64,000 nucleotides of DNA from Salticus scenicus (Eukaryota > Arthropoda > Arachnida > Araneae > Salticidae), in the NCBI GenBank assembly GCA_963930645.1, contig OZ005656.1:275653095-275717094 (forward strand). Reading direction: 5' to 3'. A program made the position numbers and the translations under genes. Position 1 is the stretch's first letter; every line of letters begins with the position of its first letter. The notes under the pieces are model-generated. The model searched no databases. It was not told the DNA's origin and worked only from the letters and a program-made list of their open reading frames with translations. This document shows, one piece after another, positions 10,420 through 20,952 of the stretch.

Positions 10420-12490
10420 AACCGACTTCAAAAAAAAGGAAGGTTCTCAATTCAAACCGTATGTTTCTTTTTATGTTTGTTAGCTCATAACTTCTGAACG
10501 GATACACCGATTTTGACATTTTTTATTTTGTTGAAAAGGTCTTGGTCTGAAATAGGTCCCATTGTAATATCTTTACAATCTAAAGAAATACAGGGTGCCC
10601 AAAAAAATCAGTCCCAACACTTTTAACTGCTAAACGGCTGCAGCTATAGTGTTAAAAATGGTATGTATGTATAGCAAAGTGGCCATGCAGTACAAGGTTA
10701 AATCGCTTGCAGCGCCACCTGCTGGAAAATAGCGGAGTTTGTGTTAGTATCTCGAAAACGGTTCTAGAGAAAAAAGGGAATTACAAAGTTGAACAGTATC
10801 ATCGATTTAGTACAAAAAGAAAAATTAGACATTCATGCTAGCGTTCCTATCTCGGAAACGGTTCAAGACAGGGGGAAAAAGTGAACTATAAAATTGCAGG
10901 GTATCATCGATTTAGTACGAAAAGATAGTTTTGACATTGATGCTAAAAATATAATGCTAAAAACAGGCATTTGTTTGTTCGCAATTTCTTACACTATGCA
11001 CACTTGAGCTATATTGCACACGTTGTAGCGTAGCTGGTGAGACATACGTTATATAGTTCAAAATACGGTTACTTGATACTTTTTGTTTTGTTGTAAAGGT
11101 CTTGGTCTGAAGTAGATCCCATTGTAATATCTTCACAATCTAAAGAAAATAAAACGTCATCTGGTGAAAAACAGCGGAATCAGCACCCCTATCTCAAAAA
11201 CGGTTCAAGAAGGGAGAAAAGTTAATTACGAAGTTGTAGAGCATCATCGATTTACTACGAAGAGACAGTTTTTAGATATTATTGCTAAAAATAGATCACT
11301 TAAAACGTGCAGTTGTTTCTTTGCAATTTCCTACACTGTGCACACTTGAACTGCGTACACTTTGGAACGTAGCGGATGACATGTATACTCTGTGGTTCAA
11401 AGTACTGTTAGTGGAAGCGGTCACATCGATTAGCGCAAAGTCGTTTACAACCAACTTCAGAAAAGAGGGTGTTCTTAATTCGAGCTATGTGTTGTTGTTG
11501 GTGTTCGTAAGTTTATAACTTCGTAAGAGATGCTCTAATTAACGGACATCAAAAAGGAGGAGAATCTCAATTCAAACCGTATGTTTTTTTGTTTTTATTT
11601 TTGTTTGTTAGCTGATAGCTTCTGAACAGATAATCCGATTTTGGAACTTTTTGTTTTATTGTAAAGGTCTTTGTCTGAAATAATTCCATTGCAATATATT
11701 TACGATCAAAATAAAATATAGGGTGCCCAAAAAGTCAGTCCCGACTCTTTTAACTGCTGAACAGCTGCAGTTATAGTCATAAAAGTGGTATGTAGGTATA
11801 GTAAAGTGGATATGTGCTGCGAGATTAAACCGCCTACAGCGCCACCTGGTGGGAAACAGTGGAGTTAGCGTTCCTATCTCGGAAATAGTTAAAGAAAGGG
11901 GTAAAAAGTGAATTATAAAATTGCAGAGCATCATAGATTTAGTACAAAAAGGTTGTTTAGACGTTAATGCTAAAAACAGAACGCTTAAAACGTGCATTTG
12001 TTTGTTCACAATCTCCTATTTTGTGCACACTTGAACGACATTGAATATGTTGTAACGTAGGGGGTGACATTTATGCTATATAAAATTAAAGTATGGTTAT
12101 TGTAAGCGGTCACATCGATTAACGCATAGACATTTTAAACCGACTTCATAAAGGAAGAAGTTCTCAATACAAACGATGTTTCTCATTGTTGTTTTTGTTG
12201 TTGAAATTTGTTAGCTTATAACTTCGTAAGAGATGATTTAATTTTAATACTTTTTTTGTTGTCGTAATGATCTTGGCCTGAAATAGGCTTCATTATGATT
12301 TCATTAAGATATAAACAAATTACAGGATACTCACAAAAGTCTGTTTTCACTTTAACGGCAGAAAGCATGGAGCTACACTGGTAAAAGCAGTATGTAAGTA
12401 TCGATGGTGAAACTTCTGTCCGTCAGCTGCAACGCATATTTTGCTCTTTCTTTGAACTTTACGCTGCGCAGTTTTCAGCGCAGCGAGTGA
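10420..12490 (+). repeat. Tandem array of about 560-600 bp units (four units, diverged)
   Basis: The phrase AAAGGTCTTGGTCTGAA recurs at about 10536, 11095, 11663 and 12266 (last copy AATGATCTTGGCCTGAA). Unit starts show ACCGACTTCA or a variant followed by TTCTCAATTCAAACCG near 10430, 11540 and 12140. Within units are ACAGGGTGCCCAAAAA, GCAGCGCCACCTG, ATCTCGGAAACGGTTCAAG and CATCGATTTAGTAC. Units differ by internal loss (the second lacks the CAGGGTG block). The minus-strand open frame at 11656-12009 lies entirely in one unit and has no family resemblance. Confidence 0.8.
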
Positions 12491-12914
12491 CGCGTAGTCA
12501 TTGTAAAGTTCAATATATATGCCTAACAGAATTTTTGGTTACGAATACAGCGTATCCGTTGTTTACATTTCTAAAGACTTTTTAACTTAACGTATGTTCA
12601 ATCAATAGATAGTTTTGTGTTAATATCCGATAAAGGCAAGAAAAGTGACACAACTTAAAAATGCAGCATTTCAGAAAAATCAATTTAAAAATAACTGGAC
12701 TAGAATAAAACCGGTACAACTCTTTCTCGAGTGGATAACTTTCCAGATGGAGATGTAACTTTTTTGTTCACATTGGGTGCATTTCATGTATTTTTCAGTG
12801 ACATAAACCATTTTTTGAGGTATGTCACTTTTCTTGGGAGTTGTGATTTGTGAAACTTCCGTAGAACGTCTTTTGATGTTCTGGTATATGAATAAGTTTT
12901 CACTAAAAAGAGAA

Positions 12915-13857
12915 AAATAAAATATTTTTGTAAAAAAATAGAACCGACTACAAAAAGCAACTACTATTCAAAAAAAAAAAAAAAAAGTATGAAATGAAAC
13001 TAGATTGCGCCTAAAAGTATAAAATAATTTCCTTCGCCAAACAACCTATAACACTACAATTAATCATAACTTTTGAAGTCGGCGCAAAATTAGTTAAAAA
13101 TTGATACCTTTATTCAATTCGAAAATCAAATCCTATTCAAAATACAAATCTCACATTGCCACCTGCAAAATGCAGCCGAAAACTATTTTGATTTAAGAAA
13201 ATAAATAAGATTTCGTAAGCAGCAAAAGTTGGAGAAGATGCTGGTATCTGACGTCCTTGGTGAAAGAAAAATCGCAAAATTATCTGGCAAGCATATTTAA
13301 TTTCTTTGGGATATCATGATTAATTTGATAAGGTATATTAAGAGAGTAATCAATAATACGAAACAATTTTTCGTACAAAATATATTATGAAAATATACAT
13401 CTTGCGTGTATATTTTTGCAGTACGTTTTGAACGCCAAATGCAAAAGCCACCAAGGATGATAGTTATCAAAGTTATACCAAATTTGCAAAGGAAACTCTA
13501 ACTTCGTAGAAACATAAATACCGCATTGTGAAGAATGTTCACTGTTCTGTGTAGATGCTACCAATGGACCAATTGTATACAGTGATAAAATAATAAAGGA
13601 AACAGGAAAATGGATCATTCGAGACGACAGCATTTGTTGCTACCGATCTAAAAAAAAACCTTTAAAAACCAATTAAATTTTATTTAATTTTTCGCCGACT
13701 TCAAAATTTATGATTAATTGTAGTGTTATAGGTTGTTTGGGGAAGGAAATTATTTTATACTTTTAGGCGCAATCTAGTTTCATTTCATACATTTTTTTTT
13801 TTTAATAGTAGTTGCTTTTTGGAGTCGGTTCTACTTTTTTACAAAAAGATTTTATTA
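12915..13857. mobile_element. Element with about 170-bp inverted arms and 600-bp centre
   Basis: The left arm at 12915-13085 (GTAAAAAAATAGAACCGACT, AACTACTATT, TGAAATGAAACTAGATTGCG, AACAACCTATAACACTACAA, TGAAGTCGGCG) is matched by the reverse complement at about 13690-13857. Arms are nearly identical except for poly-A length. The centre, 13190-13440, resembles about 58600-58810 (AAATTATCTGGCA, TATTAAGAGAGTAAT, TATGAAAATATACATC). This looks like a fold-back or long-TIR DNA element. The ACCGACT arm end also resembles the unit starts of the array at 10.4-12.5 kb. Confidence 0.75.
13385..13633 (-). CDS. Unassigned 82-codon open frame with signal-peptide-like start
   Basis: Starting at ATG 13633 on the minus strand, residues 1-27 read as a short basic head then a hydrophobic run (FPVSFIILSLYTIGPLVAS), which would pass as a secretion signal, followed by a Cys- and Trp-containing stretch (CGIYVST, YHPWWLLHLAF). 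The frame sits in the centre of the inverted-arm element and its 3' part overlaps the repeat shared with 58.6-58.8 kb, which weakens the case. I recognise no family. It could be an exon fragment or chance. Confidence 0.2.
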   Translation of the reverse strand: MLSSRMIHFPVSFIILSLYTIGPLVASTQNSEHSSQCGIYVSTKLEFPLQIWYNFDNYHPWWLLHLAFKTYCKNIHARCIFS

Positions 13858-14087
13858 TCGATACATTTCATCGCAGGAATTGAAATAATACGAAAATTAT
13901 GTATGATTTTGCAAAATAATGAAGCATGTAACATTTTTAAATTTACACTGTATACGGAGTTAGTTGTACACAGTAGCCAAAAGGATCCAGTTCTGAAAGG
14001 GTGAACATGGTTTTCTATACAATTCTGAAATCGTTGTGGTGTTCTCTGCCTCACCTCCAAATTTGTCCAATTACCTTGGAATCACCC

Positions 14088-14090
<3 letters not shown>

Positions 14091-14121
<31 letters not shown>
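14091..14121. repeat. (TA)n microsatellite
   Basis: About 15 TA units. Confidence 0.95.
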
Positions 14122-14124
<3 letters not shown>

Positions 14125-14274
14125 TATATTCTTGTATTATGTACACCTGATATAACTAATTCAAAATGTAAATTCTGTCTTATTTATTCAGTCTTCGAAC
14201 AGTTGGAAAATACCGTGCGAGATCAAAATTATGATGGTATGTCTTCGAACCATCCTTACGGGTGCATCCCAGAC

Positions 14275-14755
14275 CGTCACCCACATAGCAATTTCAGTTT
14301 GCAGCGAAATTGCAACAGTTTTGCTTTGTAAGCCAACAAACTTGCAGCAAGTTCAGCATGACAAGCTTGTAAGTTCATAACAAGACTGAACCAAGATAAC
14401 GCCAACTCCAAAGTCCCCATACCCAAATTTGCAGCAAACCTGTCGTGCAATTGGCACACTTACTGTATCAAATTTGCTGGAAATTCGTTGCATACTAGTA
14501 GAAAAGTTATATTTGGCGTTTCAAGAGTACTGAAATTCATTGGAATAGGTAAGCTTGCCATGTCCCACCAACTGCTAATGCATTGCAAACTCAGATTCTT
14601 ATCACTTCATACTACCTGAAAACACGCATAGAAATATGAAATTGCAGCTTAAATTTCACTCAAGACGTCGCCGAATCACTTCAATATCAGTCTTCAGATT
14701 GTTGCATTTCAAATACTTACATAGCAATTTTAATTTGCAGCAAAAACGGCGTGAA

Positions 14756-14786
<31 letters not shown>

Positions 14787-14900
14787 TTAATTAAAACGAA
14801 AGATAGATTTATGTTCTGTCTACTTTGCGGCAATTTCACAGCAGATTTGTCGCGTCAAATTTATCATGGCAAGATAATATCAAGAAAAACCAAACTTACT
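14275..14900 (+). repeat. Repeat region rich in TTTGCAGCAAA motifs
   Basis: ACATAGCAATTTCAGTTTGC at 14282 recurs as ACATAGCAATTTTAATTTGC near 14720. Between them TTGCAGCAA-type motifs occur several times, often followed by 'cctgtcgtgcaa' or its variants (14437, 14840). The segment is richer in G+C than its surroundings and has a 60-codon minus frame of no known family. Interspersed with a (TA)n tract at about 14766-14786. Confidence 0.45.
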
Positions 14901-15029
14901 GCAAATATACTTGTTATCAGGGCACTAATTACCCATAGAGCAGTATTAATGCGATATTAAACCCAATCTATCAACCAACCGTACAATGATTAATTTTCTG
15001 AAGTTGATGTAGCTAAAATTCGTCATTCA

Positions 15030-15156
15030 AAACCCGAAATATTAAATTTTCTGATATTGCTAAACAAATGAATCATATTAGGTCTGGGATAAATCAAATA
15101 CTAATGAAATTTGTCAATGCGGTTGCGAAAAAAAGCATTCAGGTCAATTAAAAAAC
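15030..15156 (+). pseudogene. Tc1-like transposase, piece 1 (N-terminal helix-turn-helix)
   Basis: The frame near 15054 reads KFSDIAKQMNHIRSGINQIL, which fits the first helix-turn-helix of Tc1 transposases (Ile-Ala-x-x-x-x-x-Ser-x-x-x-Ile pattern). It stops where the Helitron-like element begins. Position immediately upstream of piece 2, once that insertion is removed, supports it, but the sequence alone is short and worn. Confidence 0.4.
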
Positions 15157-16396
15157 TAGTATGTTGTGGCCACCACATGACTTTCTTTTATATTTTCCTA
15201 TACAAATTCACTCAATAACAAAAAAAAAAAAAAAAAAAAATCAATAACTTTGTTTTAAATTATCACATATTTATTGTTAAACCATTCGTTTTAAAGGTAT
15301 TGACGAGACCTTTCTAAAGGTACCCATCTTGAAAATTTACCCCCCGGGGGGTACTTCCCCCCAGGGGAGGAACCGATGCCCCCACATGCACATAATATTT
15401 TTTTCCTACTTAACTACTACTATTATCAATAATTCATATTAAATTTACAATCACAAGTTTAAAATAACTCCCATTATGTACAGTCGGGAATTAAAAAAAA
15501 AACGCAGCACTCGATGTAACTTGGTTGCTAATTAATGCACAAAAATGTAATAGGTATCATTCGACTGGGAATTGTGAGTAGTTTCAGAAAATGAACTCAA
15601 GTTTTGAATTGGGGGTCGTCTCCATAATAAAACGCGCACCAACTTTGATTTCTTCAATAGTAATGCCCCATTTTTATTTTATATTTGAATTCCTGGGATC
15701 GCAACAACGCGAAAAAGTATATTGGTTGTATATTTTACTTATTTTTTCACAGAGTTATAAGCGTTCAAAGTTTGACGGTGCTAATGTTAAATTCATATTT
15801 CAAACTTTTATTAATATCTTCACAAAAAGTAACTCGATCGATATAACTCTTTTTTTACGAGATACAGTGAAGAAATCCAAACATAATGCATCGTTACTTT
15901 TGATTCTGAAAAATATTTTGAATTATGAAAAATATTAATAAATTCATATTCATGAAAATTATGAATTATGACCTATATTAATTTTTGCATAAAATTAATC
16001 CTAATGCTGAAAAATATGGGTGTGCAAATTTGCAGCTCATTTCAGTTATTAGTTTTCGAGTTTTAGCAAATCTTTCTTTTGGAGTGGTTTAGGGGGCTGT
16101 CTCGTATAAAATTCCACCTGAGATAACGAGGCAAATCTTACAAAATAACTCAGAAAATTAAACAAAATATGTTTTTTTTTTATTTATTTACGGGCAAAAT
16201 TATATAAAAACAACGTCAAACGCAAAGAAACAAAACAAAATGATTGTTTTTAGACATTAGTGTAAACATCAAGAATTCCTGTTTTCTAAAGAAATCAAGC
16301 CCCGCCTTTTAATCGTTCTTCAAAACAAAACGATACAGAAAGGAAAAGTAAATGTGACTTTGAGTATTCGTTTAAAACCCCTTATTTTACGTTGAC

Positions 16397-16570
16397 CAGG
16401 CCCTGACTAACGCCAGGTTAGCAATGCGGGGCGGCGGGCCTAGGCCCTCCTTTTGGAAGGGCCCCGCAATAGACATAAACAGAAATTTTGTAACCTAAAG
16501 ACCTCTTATGCCACTGCAAGAGGCCCACCTAAGCTTGCCCCGGAGCTGAAGGTGTCTAAGTCGGGAACTG
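16397..16570. mobile_element. 174-bp hAT-type MITE
   Basis: Left end CAGGCCCTGACT; right end reversed CAGTTCCCGACT. Flanks ACGTTGAC (16389-16396) and ACATTGGC (16571-16578) agree at 6 of 8 bases, fitting a worn 8-bp duplication. The GC-rich body (GGGGCGGCGGGCCTAGGCCC) stands out from the surrounding AT-rich DNA and resembles the subterminal GGGCCC blocks of the large hAT at 686-10256. Confidence 0.72.
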
Positions 16571-16786
16571 ACATTGGCAAAAATGTACACAAGTAATATA
16601 TACATCATCGATTACTGGTGATAAATTTTGAATCCTTTAAACGAACACTAGAAGAAAAAGATTAAATAAATAGGCGGGGTTTCCTATTTAAAATAGAAAA
16701 ATAGATTGATTGTAAAAATTGACGAAAAAAAAAAAAAGAAAGGAATTGGAATTGGAATGCAAGACAGGCATGTAAAATTGTTTCTT

Positions 16787-17110
16787 AAAACTTTCGCGAC
16801 CGCATGTTTTTTTCTTTTTGGCAGTAAGGTCCGCGCCTGTAGGTGTAGGCGTTAATCTACGAAATTACAATATTTCAGAACAAAATTTTCTTTATTCACA
16901 TTTATATTAAAAATGAATATACATTATAATTATGTTCTTTTTAATCAAAATATTTGTATCCATGGTATATTCCATTGCAAAAATACGAATATTGGTTATA
17001 TACTTAAGATATAAATCCATACAAATTGCGAAAGAAACGCCCACTTGTGAAGTTATAGATTTTCAAATGACGTGAATTAACGTCAGCGATCGTGAAAGTG
17101 TTAACTACTG
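16787..17110 (+). repeat. Direct repeat, copy 1
   Basis: GGCAGTAAGGTCCGC near 16821, CAATATTTCAGAACAAAATT, TACATTATAATTATGTTCTT and TATCCATGGTATATTCC match in order the copy at 17322-17560, about 535 bp downstream. No open frame. Confidence 0.75.
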
Positions 17111-17321
17111 TCATAGTTAAAGGCTTAATTATTTACTTCATATATTGCTTTATTTTTATTTATTTATGTATTTTATTATTATTATTACTTTTTTTTTTTT
17201 TTTTTTTTTTTTTGGAGAGGGGAGGATTATTATTTTAAGGACACTTTAGTCTTTAGAATTTCATCAATATATTTTTATTTTATATATTTTTAAAATATAC
17301 TTAACTTTTATAAATATATTT

Positions 17322-17560
17322 TAACGTTTAGCGACATCAGGCTTTTTTCATTTGACAGTAAAGTCCGCCTATGGGCATTATTCTCTCAAAATAAAATATT
17401 TCAGAACAAATTTTCTGTATCCACAGTTATATTACAAATAGGTTTACATTATAATTTTATTCTTTCTAACCAATATATTTCTATCCATAGTATATTTTGT
17501 TGGAAAAATATGAACACTGGGTTACATACTTAAGCTTACCCTACAACATCCTTATTATTA
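17322..17560 (+). repeat. Direct repeat, copy 2
   Basis: GACAGTAAAGTCCGC near 17355, AATATTTCAGAACAAATTTT, TACATTATAATTTTATTCTT and TATCCATAGTATATTTT correspond to copy 1 at 16787-17110. The two may be parts of a tandemly duplicated transposon segment. Confidence 0.75.
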
Positions 17561-17924
17561 TTCCGTAGTTTTGAAAGACCCGCGATTAAAATTGTTTAAT
17601 ATTTACTTCATGAAATTTTACAATAATTTATCCGAAAGGATTTAGTTTATGCATTGTTGTATATATAAACACATCTATATTTTTTCAGTTCGTATATTAT
17701 GTTACGCCTACGAAAGAAATTTTAAGCTTTATTGGTGATCAGTATAACCATAATAGACACTTTTTAATTGAAAAGTATTGATTTTTTTTTTTTTTTTTTT
17801 TTTAAGAGTATTGTCTGACCAATCGTAAGTGTAATGCATTTAAATACACCTGGAATTATCTAAAAAAGTACTGAAGTATATCGATATCTACAAATGGAAT
17901 TCAGGAAAACTAAGGTACTAATTA

Positions 17925-18150
17925 ATAAGAAAGCACCACAAAACTGGCGTTTCAAATTATCATTTAGTAAACTTTGAATAAGCACCATAAAATACAATAA
18001 TCTCGCAACAAGTTGCCGCTTTGACTGCAGTACTCCTGCCTACTTTGCTCACATGACGAATGGTCGTGTGCTCTTTCCCGTTGTCCCGAAACAATTGCTG
18101 TGAGATTGTTGCATTTTAAGGCGTTTATTCAAAGATTTATAAGCAATAAC
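17925..18150 (-). repeat. Repeat shared with 43.5 and 44.7 kb
   Basis: TAAGAAAGCACCACAAAACT at 17927 matches in reverse the stretch at about 44711-44734, and AAACTTTGAATAAGCACCAT matches 44647. GTTGCCGCTTTG near 18011 and GGCGTTTATTCAAAGATTT near 18120 match 43529 and 43630. No coding signal. Confidence 0.6.
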
Positions 18151-18920
18151 TAAGGTACTGGTAAAGAACTAATGTTTGTATTAATTTTTAAAACTCTTTC
18201 TTTTTCTTGAAACATTTCCGGTGTGAAAGTGTAAAATTTTCTCAAATTCTTGTAAGATCTAAATTTTATTTTTCTACATTTACAGATAACCCTTAACACA
18301 TTTTTGATGATAACTCTATGAATACTAAAGATAAAGTATACAAACAGTATACTTTTCCGCACTGCCAAACTCTCAGAAATTCGAATATGAAGACCAAATT
18401 GGTTGTTGCTATTGAAAAAATTAATGTTGACGCTCATTTCAATATGTTGATAACCCCTAATTAAAAATTCGGAACCATTTTCAGAAAGTGCATTTAACTT
18501 CCAGTTGAATGGTGCCTATTAAATTTTTCTGAGTCAATTAATAACGAAATTACAGCGAGTGCTGCGATTTTTTTCCCCCGTATGTACATTTATGCGAAAT
18601 TTTGTCCTATACTGCCATGTTAAAAGTTTACAAAAAATGCGATTTCAGCGCCACCTACTGAGCGATTGATCCCGAAATCTAATCAGCACCAGTTTATGTT
18701 AGGATGCAACTAAATACCAAAATTGGTTAAATTTCATTCTTTGGTTCGTGTGATACAGTGAACACAAAATTCGTGATACACACACACAGATCGACAGACA
18801 TTTTCTAAAAACTATCAATTCGTGTTCAGGATATCCCAAAAAGTGTAAATCCTTAAAAAAAAAGGAGGTGAAAATTTTCACGAATCCAACATTTTCTCTA
18901 TTTTGCATAGAAGAAAGCAA

Positions 18921-19355
18921 ACAGAAATCTCAGCGAATGATAGCGAATTTTCAAGGAATTTGAAGAAGTTCGTTATGAAATTGTGAGAATTTTAACGCTT
19001 CCTATTTCGAGATTTGTTGTTCACCGTCGAATACGGGCAAACAAATTTTATAAATATCGCGGAATGTGTCGGAAAACGAAACTGCCTATTAGAAAGAGAC
19101 GCGCACTTAGGGTTAAAAAACGCATTCATTTGATAGATGAATGATTAAATATTTTCTTCAGTGATGAAAAAAACTCAATTTTGTTAGCCGTAATGGCTAG
19201 GCATACTATTTTAATAATCTACGATGAGAAAATTGTGATTTCTTTAATCGACAAGAAGGATAGGTTCTTTGATAATGTAAGGCACTTTCTGTTTCAACGG
19301 AGCAAAGAATAATGTATTTTTCAATGGTCAGAAATAGACCGGAAACCATCCTAGC
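18921..19355 (+). pseudogene. Tc1-like transposase, piece 2 (second HTH to first catalytic Asp)
   Basis: Frames here read HRRIRANKFYKYRGMCRKT followed by KLPIRKRRALRVKKRIHLID, then after a stop NIFFSDEKNSILL. FSDE is the first aspartate of the DD34E triad and the preceding basic run is where Tc1 proteins have their kkRl-x-f-a-x-x-h segment. CFNGAKNNVFFNGQK near 19288-19340 sits where the family has the WG-x-x-x-x-x-G stretch. Several stops and shifts. The Helitron-like element ends just before it. Confidence 0.7.
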
Positions 19356-19637
19356 TAAAAAAAGAATCTACAGAAAAGCTACAGAAGAGATTCAAAACTT
19401 CACAAAACTGTAGATAATCTGAATAAGATTTGAAAAAGAAACAGTTTTAGGTAAAACAATATTTTTACCTGCACATTTTTTGCTTCCAAACTACAGTTAT
19501 TCTGCAGATTTTGAATACAACCTGCAGTTTTCTGCAGATTCCAGTTCTCATTACCTTCAAATAAACTGCTGTTATCCCATACTGTAATCATAAAATAAAT
19601 CCAAGCAAGCTTTAATCAAAAGAGCACATAAAGACAT

Positions 19638-19673
<36 letters not shown>

Positions 19674-20197
19674 GCATAATGATTTTGATTTATGCATAAA
19701 ACAATCTCCCTCATCAGCTTGTTTTCGAGTTATAAATTCTGAAATTTCGCTAATAATAGGAGCAACCACGCCTGAATCGAAGAAAACCACGCCTAACTGT
19801 AATAATGAATGAAATCCAAACCAAGCAATAATCGTAAGAGTATGGACAAACGCGTTGTTTAATGCATAAATCAGCTGTCCATTTTACTTTTGAGATATAT
19901 TCTATCGAGATATAATGTCTGAAAATTCGCTAATGTACAATCTACAAATAGATAAAAGGAATTGTTCTGACAGGTTTTATCAGAACTCCTCCCACTTCTT
20001 TCTTGTTACTACATTTTTATCCTAACTTAATCATAAATTTCTGGAGAACGCGCTGAAGACGGCAAACAGTTTAGGCGTCGGAAATCACGTTAGATTATGC
20101 GCTCTAGAATGAATATAATTTAATTGATTTCTATTATTACGCTATTCGGATGATTTCCTGGTGAGGATTAAAATGACTTAAAAGCAAATTACTTCCG
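19356..20197. other. Probable insertion inside the Tc1 transposase
   Basis: This 840-bp segment has no transposase similarity, yet piece 2 ends just before it and piece 3 begins just after. GACCGGAAACCATC at about 19339 and GACTGGAAACATC at about 20198 could be a worn target duplication. It contains repeated TTCTGCAGATT motifs, a 30-nt T-run at 19640-19670 and two imperfect copies (near 19671 and 19860) of a block with CATCAGCT/AATCAGCT and CTGAAA-TTCGCTAAT. Class unknown. Confidence 0.4.
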
Positions 20198-20448
20198 ACT
20201 GGAAACATCTTGGGAAGGGAAAATAGGAAATTCCAACAAGACCATTTGCCGATTCTCACCTCCTACTCAAATAAAGATTGGTTTACACAGAATCAAGCGA
20301 TTGTTATAAACTGGCCAGCTATCAGTCCCGACGTAAACCCAATCAAAAACATACGCTGACTGCTTGCACGAGTAGTGTATGCCCATGATCATTAGTTTTC
20401 GACTATTAAGAGTTAAAGCAACAAGTAGATGACAGGTGGTTCTTATTA
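20198..20448 (+). pseudogene. Tc1-like transposase, piece 3 (second Asp to Glu region)
   Basis: The frame reads FQQDHLPILTSYSNKDWFTQ, then VINWPAISPDVNPIKNIR and later FSTIKELKQQVDDRWF. These match the Tc1 FQQDNAP-x-H, WPA-x-SPDLNPIENLW and ELK-x-x-x-x-x-x-W blocks in order and spacing. The asparagine of DNAP is His and the catalytic Glu of PIEN is Lys here, so it is dead. It stops abruptly at the TA where the next element is inserted, and the missing end resumes at 23877. Confidence 0.85.
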
Positions 20449-20699
20449 CACTGAAAAAAAAAACTGTTTAAAGTACAGGAAAACTATGGCAGTTGGAATG
20501 CCAGTATTTCTCCGTCAAATATATAGTTTAAAACCGTAAAATTGTGTCACTGACATATATTTTACACAGGAATCCCGTAAATCAAACAGGGTATCTACAC
20601 TGTAAAAAATTTTGGTTCAACGTTGAACCAAAATATGGTTCAATGCTGGGTGCATCCATATGATGGTAAAACCTGTCTCCATAACATGGTACTTGCTTT

Positions 20700-20952
20700 G
20701 AGCCATACTTTGGAACTACGTTGAACCATGTTTTGGGAAAAGGTTGAACCATATTTTCAGAAAAGCAAGAACCATGTTTTGAGAAAATGTTGAACCACAT
20801 TTTCAGAAAAGGAAGAACCATGTTTTGGGAAAAGATTGAACCATATTCTCAGAAAAGGAAGAACCAAGTTTTGGGAAAAAGTGTAACCATAATTTGGAAC
20901 TACATTGAATCATGTTTAGGGAAAAGGTAAAACCATAATTAGGAATTATTAG
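20700..20952 (+). repeat. 23-bp minisatellite with 46-bp higher order (11 units)
   Basis: Units start every 23 bp from 20700 (GAGCCATAC...), with alternating types GAACCATGTTTTGGGAAAAG and GAACCATATTTTCAGAAAAG, giving a 46-bp two-unit repeat. The last three units are diverged. The minus frames at 20582-20821 and 20803-20988 are translations of this repeat, not genes. Confidence 0.92.

Larger units (their letters stand above)
15481..18584. mobile_element. 3.1-kb Tc1/mariner-type element with TA duplication, no transposase
   Basis: TA at 15479-15480 and 18585-18586 flank it. The left end begins CAGTCGGGAATT, the right end in reverse begins CATACGGGGGAA. The inverted arms run on for about 110 bp with CGCAGCACTCG, then TTAATAGG(C/T)A(C/T)CATTC and TTTC(A/T)GAAAATG shared in order. 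The interior has no DDE transposase motif; its longest frame (15591-15938, 115 codons) is not a transposase. It contains a hAT MITE, two 240-320 bp direct repeats, and a block shared with 43.5 kb, so it is non-autonomous. Confidence 0.85.
15157..18920 (-). mobile_element. Helitron-like family member, interrupted
   Basis: Read on the minus strand it starts at about 18920 with TTTCTTCTAT and ends at 15157 with the hairpin TTGTGG-TGG-CCACAA region and CATACTAG. Internal blocks match the plus-strand copies at 51.9-53.6 kb: TTTTTAGAAAATGTCTGTC, CACGAATTGATAGTTTTTAG, GGTGCTGATTAGA, the C-run/G-run pair near 15341-15366 and GATGGGTA(T/C)CTTT. A TA-flanked element (15481-18584) splits it: the empty site is seen intact at about 52190 as TGTACATAATGAGAG. 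It itself interrupts the Tc1 transposase gene. Confidence 0.75.

Noticed and set aside
11656..12009. 117-codon minus-strand open frame
   Set aside because: It spans one unit of a tandem repeat and is not open in the sister units.
15591..15938. 115-codon plus-strand open frame, one of the longest in the window
   Set aside because: Hydrophobic, Ile/Phe/Lys-rich composition, no domain recognised, and it lies inside a non-autonomous TA element without transposase motifs.
19691..19720. Second hammerhead motif (CTCATCAG on the plus strand)
   Set aside because: No matching GAAAC or GTC in the required positions.
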